From positions 37,888 through 101,887 of the forward strand of contig UQML01000002.1 in the NCBI GenBank assembly GCA_900542265.1: a DNA stretch of 64,000 nt, given 5' to 3'. The translations under genes were made by a program, and so were the position numbers. The notes beneath the pieces were generated by a model. It was not told the origin of the DNA. It did no database searches and saw only the letters and a list, made by a program, of their open reading frames with translations. The DNA comes from an uncultured Eggerthella sp. (GTDB taxonomy: Bacteria > Actinomycetota > Coriobacteriia > Coriobacteriales > Eggerthellaceae). This document shows positions 47,126 to 55,659 of this stretch, in pieces. Numbering within the stretch: the first letter of the stretch is position 1; each line of letters begins with the position of its first letter.

Positions 47126-49384
47126 TTACATCATGTCAAGATAATCAACTGATGGCAAAAGGCTTGCCGACATATCCCCTTCAGTTTGAAAATAATCTAC
47201 CCAAATATCTTGCAACGTCCGCCCTTGCTCCACCCCATGAAGCTCTTGCGCTTTCTTACTCAGCAACGAGGATTCTGGACCGGTAAGCACAACGGTATAT
47301 ATATCATCATCGTTGAAAGCAAACGTTTGTGTTACTTCATGTCCGCTTTGCCCCGCCGGCGTAGTCTGATTCTCCTGCTTGGGCACAAGGGCACGCTCAA
47401 GATTATTTAAGTGAGAGACACCCTCTTTGTCTTTTGAAACTGTCATTTTAAGACCAGCCAAAACCGGCATGCGATAATCCCCCGTTTGTTCGAGCATTTC
47501 ATTGAGAAGCGTCTTAATGTCTGATCCCGCCAGATGCAGCACATAAACAGGGTCATCAGCTACGGGATAGCGCAACATAGATGTTGTCATATCTCCTGGA
47601 TAAAGCGGTGTACGAATACTGTAGGGCGACATGATGACAAAATCGCTTCCAAGTACTTCATTTACACTTCGGCCGATAGAACTTCCTGCAATATTGCCCC
47701 GATCGGCGTTCCATACGTTACTCATACCTTCTGCAAAGGTGGTCACCACAAGCTGATCATCCTTAAGAACATCCTGCAATTCTCGGTTGGCAAGAGATAA
47801 CCATTCAGATTCCTCTTTGGCTTTATCGCTCGAAAGAAAAGCAGTCCACGCATCGTAAGTAAGCTCTTCTTGTCTAACCAGCGTTGCACCGTCTGTTTCG
47901 TTCAAGGTGTCAAAAGCGACCGCGTCAGAAGGAGATGCCAGCTGAGTAGGTAAGTTTTGTGCCGATGGGGTTTCTTGCTGCACAGCCCCATCGTCTGCTT
48001 CTTGACTTACCGGATCCCCTGCAATCTCAGTTTTGCCGCGGATTTGTTCGTGTAACACGCCCCCGATGCAATCAGCAAGATGGGGATCTGAAATGATGAG
48101 AGTAAAAGCCTGAATTTGGCTGTCATAGCTCGCTTGGTCAGACCTGTCTTCCTCTTGAGTTTCCTGGGAATTCTCGGCATCCTCCGCATCATTAGCACCA
48201 TCTTGTTTGTATTCATCTGACAAAGAACTCGTGTATTCAAAAATATTCTTTTCGTTATCAGCATCAGCAATAAAAGTATATGCTTCCCCTAGCCCACAAG
48301 TATTAAAGTAAGCTTGTTGCGCCTCATCACTCATGATAGACGTCAGAACATCAAGCGCTCCCTGATGAGCAGCTTCGCTGTCTTCGACTTTGACCCCTTC
48401 TGATTCAACATTAGACACGCCCCCATAAAAAGCAGGTTGAGCTGAAAGCCAACGTGAGGTACTCGAGAAATTCGGAAGTGCACGCACAGTCATATTGTGG
48501 TCATTGCCATAGATGTCTAAATCTTCTCCTGTAACAAATATCATGGCAGCGCTACCTTCAAGAAACGCCTGCTTTGCCTCATCCCCTGTCATATCGCAAT
48601 CATCAACCGAAACAATATTAGCAACATAGGCAGCTTTTACTTGTTCGAAAAAAGGAAGCCAAGCACTCTCATCAAGACTGGTTGTAGTGCCTGCTTGATA
48701 AGCGTTGCGCCAATCAATACCTTCTTGCGTTTGGAGAAAATCGCTAAAGACTGATTGAGCTACTTTAAAAAACGTTTCTTCATCAGCGTAATTTGCTGCT
48801 AGAGGTGTAATGCCTTTGGCTTGAAAATCAGCGCAGGCTTTAATGAATTCTTCTTTATTGGTAGGAACAGCAACATTATAGAGATCAAAAAGATATTGAT
48901 TGATCACTACACCAACAAAGGTATCCGATGCGGGAATCCATACAATATGGTCATCATTACCAGGAATCTGATCGAGCAAAATTGCCTTTTCCAAACTCGC
49001 TTGCTGCTCAGATGCAAGCGTGGAATCTTTAAGATCATAAAGGCTATCTTGCATGACATGAGCACGCTCATCGACATGTTGAACTAAAACAACATCAGGC
49101 ATTGATCCATGATTTGCCTGAAACTGATACAACTCGTTAGAGTCTGATCCACGCAGCCACATTATTTCATAGTCAGGATTAAGCTCTTCGACAGTTCTTG
49201 TGAATTCAGAATCTAAGAGCGCAGGATCCCATACGGATACCGTAATGCGCTTTTTTTCTTGCGAATCACACCCTGTAAGCCCCACGCTTGCAGCAATAAG
49301 CACTACGGCGCAAAGACACGACATTACAAGATGAGCAATCTTTGTAACCGTTTGGACGTACGTCTTTTTATTGATGCAATTCAT
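47126..49384 (-). CDS. Lipoprotein: family 1 solute-binding domain fused to a 5'-nucleotidase-C-like domain
   Basis: A 752-residue protein. A signal peptide ends in a lipobox (VGLTGC), so it is anchored outside. Residues about 45-390 look like an extracellular sugar-type binding protein (ITVSVWDPALL, PDVVLVQHVDE, DTFVGVVINQYLFD, GSAAMIFVTGEDL). A long acidic Gln/Glu/Asp-rich linker follows. Residues about 545-670 resemble the C-terminal substrate domain of 5'-nucleotidases (ADRGNIAGSSIGRSV, IMSPYSIRTPLYPGDM, YVLHLAGSDIKTLLNEML), but no metallophosphatase catalytic domain is present. No ABC permease or ATPase lies next to it. It may bind a nucleotide or sugar-nucleotide at the surface; function is unknown. 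Confidence 0.7.
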   Translation of the reverse strand: MNCINKKTYVQTVTKIAHLVMSCLCAVVLIAASVGLTGCDSQEKKRITVSVWDPALLDSEFTRTVEELNPDYEIMWLRGSDSNELYQFQANHGSMPDVVLVQHVDERAHVMQDSLYDLKDSTLASEQQASLEKAILLDQIPGNDDHIVWIPASDTFVGVVINQYLFDLYNVAVPTNKEEFIKACADFQAKGITPLAANYADEETFFKVAQSVFSDFLQTQEGIDWRNAYQAGTTTSLDESAWLPFFEQVKAAYVANIVSVDDCDMTGDEAKQAFLEGSAAMIFVTGEDLDIYGNDHNMTVRALPNFSSTSRWLSAQPAFYGGVSNVESEGVKVEDSEAAHQGALDVLTSIMSDEAQQAYFNTCGLGEAYTFIADADNEKNIFEYTSSLSDEYKQDGANDAEDAENSQETQEEDRSDQASYDSQIQAFTLIISDPHLADCIGGVLHEQIRGKTEIAGDPVSQEADDGAVQQETPSAQNLPTQLASPSDAVAFDTLNETDGATLVRQEELTYDAWTAFLSSDKAKEESEWLSLANRELQDVLKDDQLVVTTFAEGMSNVWNADRGNIAGSSIGRSVNEVLGSDFVIMSPYSIRTPLYPGDMTTSMLRYPVADDPVYVLHLAGSDIKTLLNEMLEQTGDYRMPVLAGLKMTVSKDKEGVSHLNNLERALVPKQENQTTPAGQSGHEVTQTFAFNDDDIYTVVLTGPESSLLSKKAQELHGVEQGRTLQDIWVDYFQTEGDMSASLLPSVDYLDMM

Positions 49385-49572
49385 ATAAGCATTTGGCCTG
49401 TTCGTAACACTACTTTTTGTCTGAATGCGCTACTATGGTGTGTGCAAAAAGATGGTTTAAGTATAGAGGCATCTTTGGGCATTTCACAAAAATATCGTTA
49501 TCATTATGTATCCTCCGTAGTCTTTATATAAACGGGTGATACCCTAACACGACCAGGGAAAAGCCTACGCGT

Positions 49573-50955
49573 ATGAAACACGACACCAATAAACGTCCCA
49601 CCAAACGTCCTACGCAACGTTCTGTTACCAGTATCGGTGCCAAAAGCTCCGTTGGACATCGTTCGGTTAAGCATCGCCCCGAAAGTTACTCTCACAAACA
49701 AGCCACTTCTTCTCGTGGCATCCCTGTCTCTTTAGAAACCATGGATGAAAATGGACGCCTTCATTCTTCTCGCTCACATGCATCTTCCTATGCGGCAGAA
49801 AACCAAGCTCAGCGCCGTTCAACATACTCTTCACGCGGAAAACGCCACAACCTCTTTGATTCATTTGGGATCTCAAGTGTCCAGCGCAATAAATCCATTT
49901 TAATTATTGTTGCTCTTATTGTTGTCGTGATCTTAGCGCTCATGATTGGCCTTGCCCAGTGCTCAAACAGTACTTCATCCAACGCTGATGCAAACTTAGC
50001 AGGATCAGCTCCCTTAACAACCCAAGAAGCACAGGCCACCACTCTCACGGTTACGTTTGCAGGTGACTGCACACTCGGTACTGATGAGGCGTTCAATCCT
50101 TCAACAAGCTTTAACGCCGTTTATGATGATGTTGAAAACCCTGCCTACTTCCTACAAAATGTCGCCGATATTTTTGGAGCCGATGATCTTACTATTGTCA
50201 ACATGGAAGGCACGCTTACCACTTCCACTACACGCGCCGACAAAACTTTTGCCTTTAAAGGGCCAGCTGAATATTCTCAAGTACTCACTTCATCAAGTGT
50301 TGAAGCAGCCAGCGTAGCCAACAACCATTCGCGTGATTATGGTGAGCAAAGTCTCACAGATACCATAGAAACACTCGATGCTGCTGGCGTACAAACATTT
50401 GGCTATGATCGCATTACCTATCTTGATGTCAAAGGAATCAAAGTTGCTCTTATTGGCGCAAATGCGCTTTCAAGCTATGAAGAAACTACCAACCAAGTTA
50501 CACAACAAATTACTGAAGCGCGGAATCTTGGAGCTCAGCTCGTGCTCGTTTATATCCATTGGGGTATCGAGCGCGACTACATTCCAGGTGCTGACCAGAT
50601 AAATCTTGGCCATGCGGCTGTCGATGCAGGTGCTGATCTTGTTGTTGGAAGCCACCCTCATGTTATCCAAGGATATGAGCAATACCAAGGTCGCTACATT
50701 GTCTATTCATTGGGCAATTTCTGCTTTGGCGGCAATTCAAACCCCAACGACAAGGATTGCATGATCTTCCAGCAGACTTTCACCGTTCAAGGCAATGAGG
50801 TTGAAAAGAATGACAATGTTGACTTTATCGCCTGCTCAATCTCTTCTACCCCATCACGCAACAACTATCAGCCCACTCCTGCCACAGGAGACGAAAAAAC
50901 TCGTATCGAAAAGAAAATCCAAGACTCAACTGATCAAATCGCTGCGCTTTCTTAG
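49573..50955 (+). CDS. CapA family membrane-anchored phosphoesterase-like protein
   Basis: A 460-residue protein. A basic Lys/Arg/Ser-rich cytoplasmic tail of about 105 residues, one membrane helix (ILIIVALIVVVILALMIGLA), then an extracellular PGA-cap/CapA metallophosphoesterase-like domain: TVTFAGDCTLG, LTIVNMEGTLT, SVANNHSRDYGEQSL, VYIHWGIERDY, VGSHPHVIQGYE and VYSLGNFCFGG. CapA proteins take part in poly-gamma-glutamate or other envelope polymer handling, but many members are of unknown role. It is divergent from the binding-protein/nucleotidase fusion, so the two may act together. Confidence 0.82.
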   Translation: MKHDTNKRPTKRPTQRSVTSIGAKSSVGHRSVKHRPESYSHKQATSSRGIPVSLETMDENGRLHSSRSHASSYAAENQAQRRSTYSSRGKRHNLFDSFGISSVQRNKSILIIVALIVVVILALMIGLAQCSNSTSSNADANLAGSAPLTTQEAQATTLTVTFAGDCTLGTDEAFNPSTSFNAVYDDVENPAYFLQNVADIFGADDLTIVNMEGTLTTSTTRADKTFAFKGPAEYSQVLTSSSVEAASVANNHSRDYGEQSLTDTIETLDAAGVQTFGYDRITYLDVKGIKVALIGANALSSYEETTNQVTQQITEARNLGAQLVLVYIHWGIERDYIPGADQINLGHAAVDAGADLVVGSHPHVIQGYEQYQGRYIVYSLGNFCFGGNSNPNDKDCMIFQQTFTVQGNEVEKNDNVDFIACSISSTPSRNNYQPTPATGDEKTRIEKKIQDSTDQIAALS

Positions 50956-50986
50956 TCTGAGCAGCTTTTTGCGTTATACCATGAGC

Positions 50987-51919
50987 TTATGACTCCTCAA
51001 TATAAAGAGCATCCTCGTAGGCAAATACGTCCTCATCCAAAGAAGTGCGCTCACGCACAAAATCAATGAAGCATTCAACCAAGAAGGAATGGAACGAATC
51101 CTCACGGTAAGCAAGATAAATCACATGAAATGCTTCTTCATACCCCTCTATAGGCAACGTAATAAAATCCTCATTAACGTAGTTGCCGAGCGTATCCAAG
51201 ATGAGCACCACTGATCGCTCATCAGTCGTAGCAAGAGATGCTGCGCTTATTTCATCCCCAAATGATTCGCGAGGATTAAGTGAGTGACGACGCAAAAGTC
51301 CTTCAAAAACAGTACGGGCATAAGAAGGTGAGCGATAGGTCAGCAAAGGATACTCTTTAAGCTGATCAAATGTCACTCTATCCTGTTCAGCAAGAGGATG
51401 ATTCGCATTCATCCCCACCATAATCTTTTGGGTTAATACCGGAATGTAATGAACACCGCGCTCTTCAGCAATGCGACCACAAAAGACAACATCATACTGA
51501 CCGGATTGAAGTCCTGCCAAACACCCATACGTGGTGTCTTGATACATATCAAAATCAATAGAAGAGCCGTTAGTCTTCTTGAAATCACTTAAAAGCAGCG
51601 GCAAAAAGGCTCCTTGGATAGAAACAACGGTGCCAATTGAAATGCAACCATCAAGCCCTTCACTATATCCGCGCATCGCATCTACACCCTTGTCAACTTC
51701 TTGCAAAGCTGCACGAATGTGGTCATAGAATTCCGACCCGTATTTAGTTAAGCGAACGCCACGCCCTACTCGCTCAAAAAGCGAAACTCCGAGTTCTTTT
51801 TCAAGATTGCTAATAGAATTTGAAAGCGACGGTTGAGTAATGAAGAGCTCTTTAGCAGCTCTTCCATAATGCTCAAGTTCAGCAAGCTTTCGAAAATAAT
51901 ATAATTGCGATAAATTCAC
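50987..51919 (-). CDS. LysR family transcriptional regulator
   Basis: A 310-residue regulator. The winged helix-turn-helix is at the N-terminus (YYFRKLAELEHYGRAAKELF, TQPSLSNSISNLEKELG). The effector domain has two lobes of the periplasmic-binding type (SIGTVVSIQGAFLPLLLSDF, YDVVFCGRIAE). GTG is the start, with GAGGG eight bases upstream. The divergent transporter gene at 52279 is a likely target. Confidence 0.9.
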   Translation of the reverse strand: MNLSQLYYFRKLAELEHYGRAAKELFITQPSLSNSISNLEKELGVSLFERVGRGVRLTKYGSEFYDHIRAALQEVDKGVDAMRGYSEGLDGCISIGTVVSIQGAFLPLLLSDFKKTNGSSIDFDMYQDTTYGCLAGLQSGQYDVVFCGRIAEERGVHYIPVLTQKIMVGMNANHPLAEQDRVTFDQLKEYPLLTYRSPSYARTVFEGLLRRHSLNPRESFGDEISAASLATTDERSVVLILDTLGNYVNEDFITLPIEGYEEAFHVIYLAYREDSFHSFLVECFIDFVRERTSLDEDVFAYEDALYIEES

Positions 51920-51959
51920 TGCTCTATCCCTCGCGCCCTCAAGAATTACAGTAAATAGT

Positions 51960-51981
51960 CTTATGCATCCCTATTCATAAG
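51960..51981. promoter_or_regulatory. Dyad upstream of the LysR gene, possible operator
   Basis: CTTATG (51960-51965) and CATAAG (51976-51981) form a dyad about 40 bases before the LysR start, a usual place for an autoregulatory site. The rest of the 51920-52278 gap has a small open frame at 52077-52145 and a short CAACGA/TCGTTG dyad near 52180, but no other gene. Confidence 0.4.
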
Positions 51982-52076
51982 TCGTACCATATCGAATTTT
52001 AACATAAAACTAAATACTAACTATCAAAGACCAACGCTCATCATAACTTGATAAAACAAGTAAGCAAGCAGCGCTC

Positions 52077-52145
52077 ATGCCAATTGGGTTTGCAATTGTA
52101 GCCGTTATCGCCATTTTATGGATCATGAAAATAATCCATAAGTAA
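52077..52145 (+). CDS. Possible 22-residue hydrophobic peptide
   Basis: The open frame begins MPIGFAIVAVIAILWIMK and ends in Lys, one hydrophobic helix with a positively charged tail, as in small membrane proteins. It lies in the LysR/transporter gap. The ribosome-binding site is weak, so the call is tentative. Confidence 0.25.
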   Translation: MPIGFAIVAVIAILWIMKIIHK

Positions 52146-52278
52146 GAACGCTAGAATAGGCCACGTTCATAAATCAAAGCACTACTACAACGATTGCTTA
52201 CGCGGTCGTTGCAGTATTTTTGGTTTAGGAAGTCTTTAGAAAGTCACATCGTTTATCCCCAACCTCATATAAACTGCT

Positions 52279-53175
52279 ATGCCCCATCGCACTCTCACAT
52301 TTTCATTACTTGTTTTTCTTGCCGGCTCAAGCTATGGCTTTATTGTTCCTGCCATTAAAAGTGCTGCAGCTATAGGCGTGTACCCTAATTCATTTGTTTC
52401 TCTTCAATACTTGGTCGCTTTTCTCATTTGCATAAGCGCTATGGCTATTTCTCGCAACGCGTGGAGCTCACCGCGAGAACTTCTTAGGCTTGCTTTGCTT
52501 GGCGTTTTTACGGGAGGCACTTCAGTATGTTATTACTCAGCTGTGTCATTGCTGCCCTCATCAGCTGCACTCACCCTTTTATTCCAATACATTTGGGTGA
52601 GCGTCTTACTTGAATGCATTCACGAAAAACGACGCCCTTCTACCTCAACGATCGTGGCCATCATTATCGTGCTTATAGGTACCCTTTTTGCTACCGGGCT
52701 TCTTGATGGAAGCGTAGGCTATCTCAATCCCATGGGAGTCTTATTTGGGTTTGGATCTGCGATCTTTTACGCCCTGTTTCTTTACTTCTCAGGCACACTA
52801 GGCACTGGCCACTCAATGCTTTTACGCACAACCATGCTCACGGCAGGAGGTCTTGTCTTCACTTCTCTCACGAATCCAAGCGCGTATGTAACAGCGTTTT
52901 TCGATCCTATTACCTGGCCTTTTGCGATAGGGTTTGCCATTCTTGGCATTTTATTGCCGACCGGTCTTATCAACTACGCAAGCCCAAAACTCACTACTGG
53001 CATGGTTTCCATTATGGCCTCAAGCGAACTTCCCGTCGGTATTCTTGCGGCATGGGCAATTGTGGGAGATACCCCTTCCCCTCTTGTTCTTTTTGGCGCG
53101 TGTCTTGTCCTTGTAGGAATCATTGTCAAACAAGTTCCAACCCTTATTCAAACCGCACATAAAACTAGAGCTTGA
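52279..53175 (+). CDS. DMT superfamily (EamA) transporter
   Basis: A 298-residue membrane protein with about ten helices in two EamA repeats. Repeat 1 covers residues about 5-140 (LLVFLAGSSYGFIVPAIKSA, FTGGTSVCYYSAVSLLPSSAALTLLF), repeat 2 the rest (GVLFGFGSAIFYALFLYFSG, SIMASSELPVGILAAWAIVG). Such proteins export amino acids, nucleosides or other metabolites; the substrate is not known. No good ribosome site is seen at this ATG. It overlaps the Fe-S gene on the other strand by 11 bases. Confidence 0.85.
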   Translation: MPHRTLTFSLLVFLAGSSYGFIVPAIKSAAAIGVYPNSFVSLQYLVAFLICISAMAISRNAWSSPRELLRLALLGVFTGGTSVCYYSAVSLLPSSAALTLLFQYIWVSVLLECIHEKRRPSTSTIVAIIIVLIGTLFATGLLDGSVGYLNPMGVLFGFGSAIFYALFLYFSGTLGTGHSMLLRTTMLTAGGLVFTSLTNPSAYVTAFFDPITWPFAIGFAILGILLPTGLINYASPKLTTGMVSIMASSELPVGILAAWAIVGDTPSPLVLFGACLVLVGIIVKQVPTLIQTAHKTRA

Positions 53176-54031
53176 GCGCACCACGAGGACATTCATCAAC
53201 ACACTGCAAACACAAAATACATTCAGTGTCATTTTTGCGCGATCGTTTTGGATCGAGCATATCAACATTCATGGGGCAGACACGCAAACATTTCCCGCAC
53301 GAGATACATTTCTCCTCATCACACGTAATACGCATAAGAGCAATATAAGATCCTGGCTTCATTAAAACTGCCACCGGACACACATATTTACAAAACGCAC
53401 GGTTATCTTTGCAAAGAAACGCAAGCGTGATTCCAAGTGCGTAATATACTCCATTCCCCACAATAAAGAAGATAAACATAAGGCCACCAAGATCAGGCAC
53501 CTGTGCTGCCATAAGCGCCGCAACTAAAATAAACGAGCTCGCTAACACCACAAAACGAACCCAGCCATAAGGTTTGCGAGGAGTTCGAGGCTGCTTAAAG
53601 GGAAGCAAGTCAAGGATCATGGCCGTCCAGCAAGCGTATCCACACCAACCGCGCCCAAAGACAACAGGTCCAAAAATCTTAGCAACCGCATAATGAATAG
53701 TTGCACCACTAAAAATTCCCAAAAACAGAAAATACCAAAATCCCTCAATCTGCATGTTCTCATGGTCAAGAATGCCCAACCCAACAAGCATGTAAAGTCC
53801 TACGGCAAACTCAACAAATACCCGAGCATGTTTAACCTTATTGGTATAGAGTGCAAGGCCAACTGAAAGCGCAAAGCCAATATAGGCAAAATTAAATAGG
53901 TAAAACATATTGCGCAAACTAACACTCAGGACAATCGCAATGGTTAAAAAAAGCGCAAAGATAAGCAATGAGGGCTTATAGCGGTTCACCACTTGTTTGA
54001 ACTGATGAATTGTTTTCTGAGAATGCTTCAT
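53165..54031 (-). CDS. 4Fe-4S membrane protein, NapH/YccM-like
   Basis: A 288-residue protein with about six helices and two ferredoxin-type clusters at the C-terminus (CISCGKCLRVCP and CILCLQCVDECPRGAL). In the membrane part are the conserved FGRGWCGYACW and YVCPVAVLM motifs. NapH/NosR-like proteins pass electrons from quinol or flavin to reductases outside or make flavin-linked electron chains. No partner reductase is next to it, so the acceptor is unknown. AAAGG precedes the start. Confidence 0.82.
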   Translation of the reverse strand: MKHSQKTIHQFKQVVNRYKPSLLIFALFLTIAIVLSVSLRNMFYLFNFAYIGFALSVGLALYTNKVKHARVFVEFAVGLYMLVGLGILDHENMQIEGFWYFLFLGIFSGATIHYAVAKIFGPVVFGRGWCGYACWTAMILDLLPFKQPRTPRKPYGWVRFVVLASSFILVAALMAAQVPDLGGLMFIFFIVGNGVYYALGITLAFLCKDNRAFCKYVCPVAVLMKPGSYIALMRITCDEEKCISCGKCLRVCPMNVDMLDPKRSRKNDTECILCLQCVDECPRGALKL

Positions 54032-54073
54032 ACAGTTAGCCTTTACACGATGAAGTTTGAGCGCTGGAAGCCT

Positions 54074-54703
54074 TTATGCAAGAGGAATTCTAATAACAGT
54101 TTTAAGCTTTTCCGGCACCACGCGTCTTGGATCTGAAAGATAAATCTCATGATGCAGTCTTTGCGGAGTCAGATCAAAACCAAAACTTTGCTCATGAGCA
54201 AAGATCCGCATAGTATCAATTGTGGAAGATTCATCATCGTAGGAGCCAATGTGCATTGCTTGAACACAGAGTCCTTCATTGATGGTGAGGTATTCCGCAG
54301 CAGAAAAGTCTGCCTTCTTTTTGTTGGCAGCCGTCTCCTTTGCCCAGGTAAACACTTCAGGCGTCACAAATTCGGGAAGGCGGATGCAGCTGATCCACTC
54401 AAGCTTGTCTTTTTGCAGCGCACTAAACGTTTCTTCAGTACCAGAAAGCGACCAAAATCCTTCAAGAGGTGGCACAACATAAGGAAAATAACCCTCTAGA
54501 TCAACTCCGGCTTTAGGCGACATTTTGATAGTAAACGAAATACCGTACAGAAGCTGCAACGCTTGCTGGTAGGCTCCATCAACCTCATTGGGGTCACCTT
54601 TTCCACGCACGGCAACATAGGTGATAGGTTCCATCGTAATAAGCGATGGTTTTTTAGAAGGGCGATAGACATCCTTGTATTCTTTTTTATAATCGAAAGC
54701 CAT
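54074..54703 (-). CDS. GyrI-like small-molecule-binding protein
   Basis: A 209-residue protein with the GyrI-like/SOUL-type binding fold found in stand-alone effector proteins: MEPITYVAVRGKGDPNEVDG, LYGISFTIKM, LEGFWSLSG and the C-terminal HEIYLSDPRRVVPEKLKTVI. There is no DNA-binding domain. The ATG at 54703 follows GGGAGG; an upstream frame would add 15 residues. Ligand unknown. Confidence 0.75.
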   Translation of the reverse strand: MAFDYKKEYKDVYRPSKKPSLITMEPITYVAVRGKGDPNEVDGAYQQALQLLYGISFTIKMSPKAGVDLEGYFPYVVPPLEGFWSLSGTEETFSALQKDKLEWISCIRLPEFVTPEVFTWAKETAANKKKADFSAAEYLTINEGLCVQAMHIGSYDDESSTIDTMRIFAHEQSFGFDLTPQRLHHEIYLSDPRRVVPEKLKTVIRIPLA

Positions 54704-54894
54704 AATCCCATCGCCTCCCCATAGAATCCTTTTGTCACAGTCTAACACGTTGACTTAACCGCAACTGGCAGAAGCAACAAGGTGTTGCCCTTACTGTGTT
54801 GTTGCAGATTCTGACACAGCATGCGAACAAACCATCACAGCCCCCTATTTAAAAATTACAGGCATTCAACAGGGGTTTTACAATTTCGTCCTTA

Positions 54895-54924
54895 TTGACG
54901 TATTGTCAATTCTGTTCATTGACG
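54895..54924 (+). promoter_or_regulatory. Overlapping dyads and -35 upstream of the TetR operon
   Basis: Three half-sites stand in a row: TTGAC (54895-54899) with GTCAA (54905-54909), and GTCAAT (54905-54910) with ATTGAC (54918-54923). The last TTGACG is a good -35, with TAATCT 17 bases further on. A repressor bound here would block the promoter, so this is the likely operator for the TetR protein encoded at 54997. Confidence 0.5.
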
Positions 54925-54996
54925 CTATGCCACCCTAATCGTAATCTCCAACAAGACGTCTTCTAAAAAGACCTCATCTTTGAAGGATATAGCTCT

Positions 54997-55659
54997 ATGA
55001 TATTAGCACCTACATCACCGTCAGCCCTTGTATCGTCATCGATGGCGCCCGTTGCAAAGAGCGCCCGTCGCGCGATACGCTCCGATGTGCGTCGTGAAGA
55101 AATCATAGCCGCCGCACGTGAGCTCTTTGAAACACAAGGTGTTACTAAAACCTCTGTTAAAGATATTACTGACCATGTTGGTGTTACGCGGTCATTGTTC
55201 TATCACTACTTTACTAATAAAGACGAAGTGATTTCTGCTGTCCTTGATGATCTCATCAATGATTATCTTGAGGCACTTACTATCTGGAATAACGAGCGTA
55301 AAAAAGGATGCATTAATCAAGCGCTCATTCAGGTTGTACACTTATTGCGATTAGGCGTTTTTGAAAACAATGAATTTCATAAAGCACTTGCAACACATGA
55401 AAACGCAGCACTGTATCTTGATTTCATCAATCGCGTCGCTGACCACACAGCACGCTATCTCATGAAAACCACGGTGCAAGATTACGCACAACACCACAAT
55501 ATTTGGATCGATCACCTTTATGAGACATTCTATGTTCTCATTATGGGTGTGATCGGGTATCTGCGCACTCACCCCGACGCGAATGACTCTGTTCTCGCCG
55601 ACGTGATCGCGCAGACGCTCTATTTAGAAAGGCCCACTATTCTACAAGGAGGTAAGTAA
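54997..55659 (+). CDS. TetR family transcriptional regulator
   Basis: A 220-residue regulator. The DNA-binding domain is complete (RREEIIAAARELFETQGVTK, TSVKDITDHVGVTRSLFYHY, FTNKDEVISAVLDD). A Ser/Ala-rich lead of about 20 residues precedes it. The C-terminal ligand domain is of unknown specificity. AAGGA lies nine bases before the start. The stop overlaps the next start (TAATG), so the membrane protein downstream is in the same operon and is probably under its control. Confidence 0.88.
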   Translation: MILAPTSPSALVSSSMAPVAKSARRAIRSDVRREEIIAAARELFETQGVTKTSVKDITDHVGVTRSLFYHYFTNKDEVISAVLDDLINDYLEALTIWNNERKKGCINQALIQVVHLLRLGVFENNEFHKALATHENAALYLDFINRVADHTARYLMKTTVQDYAQHHNIWIDHLYETFYVLIMGVIGYLRTHPDANDSVLADVIAQTLYLERPTILQGGK

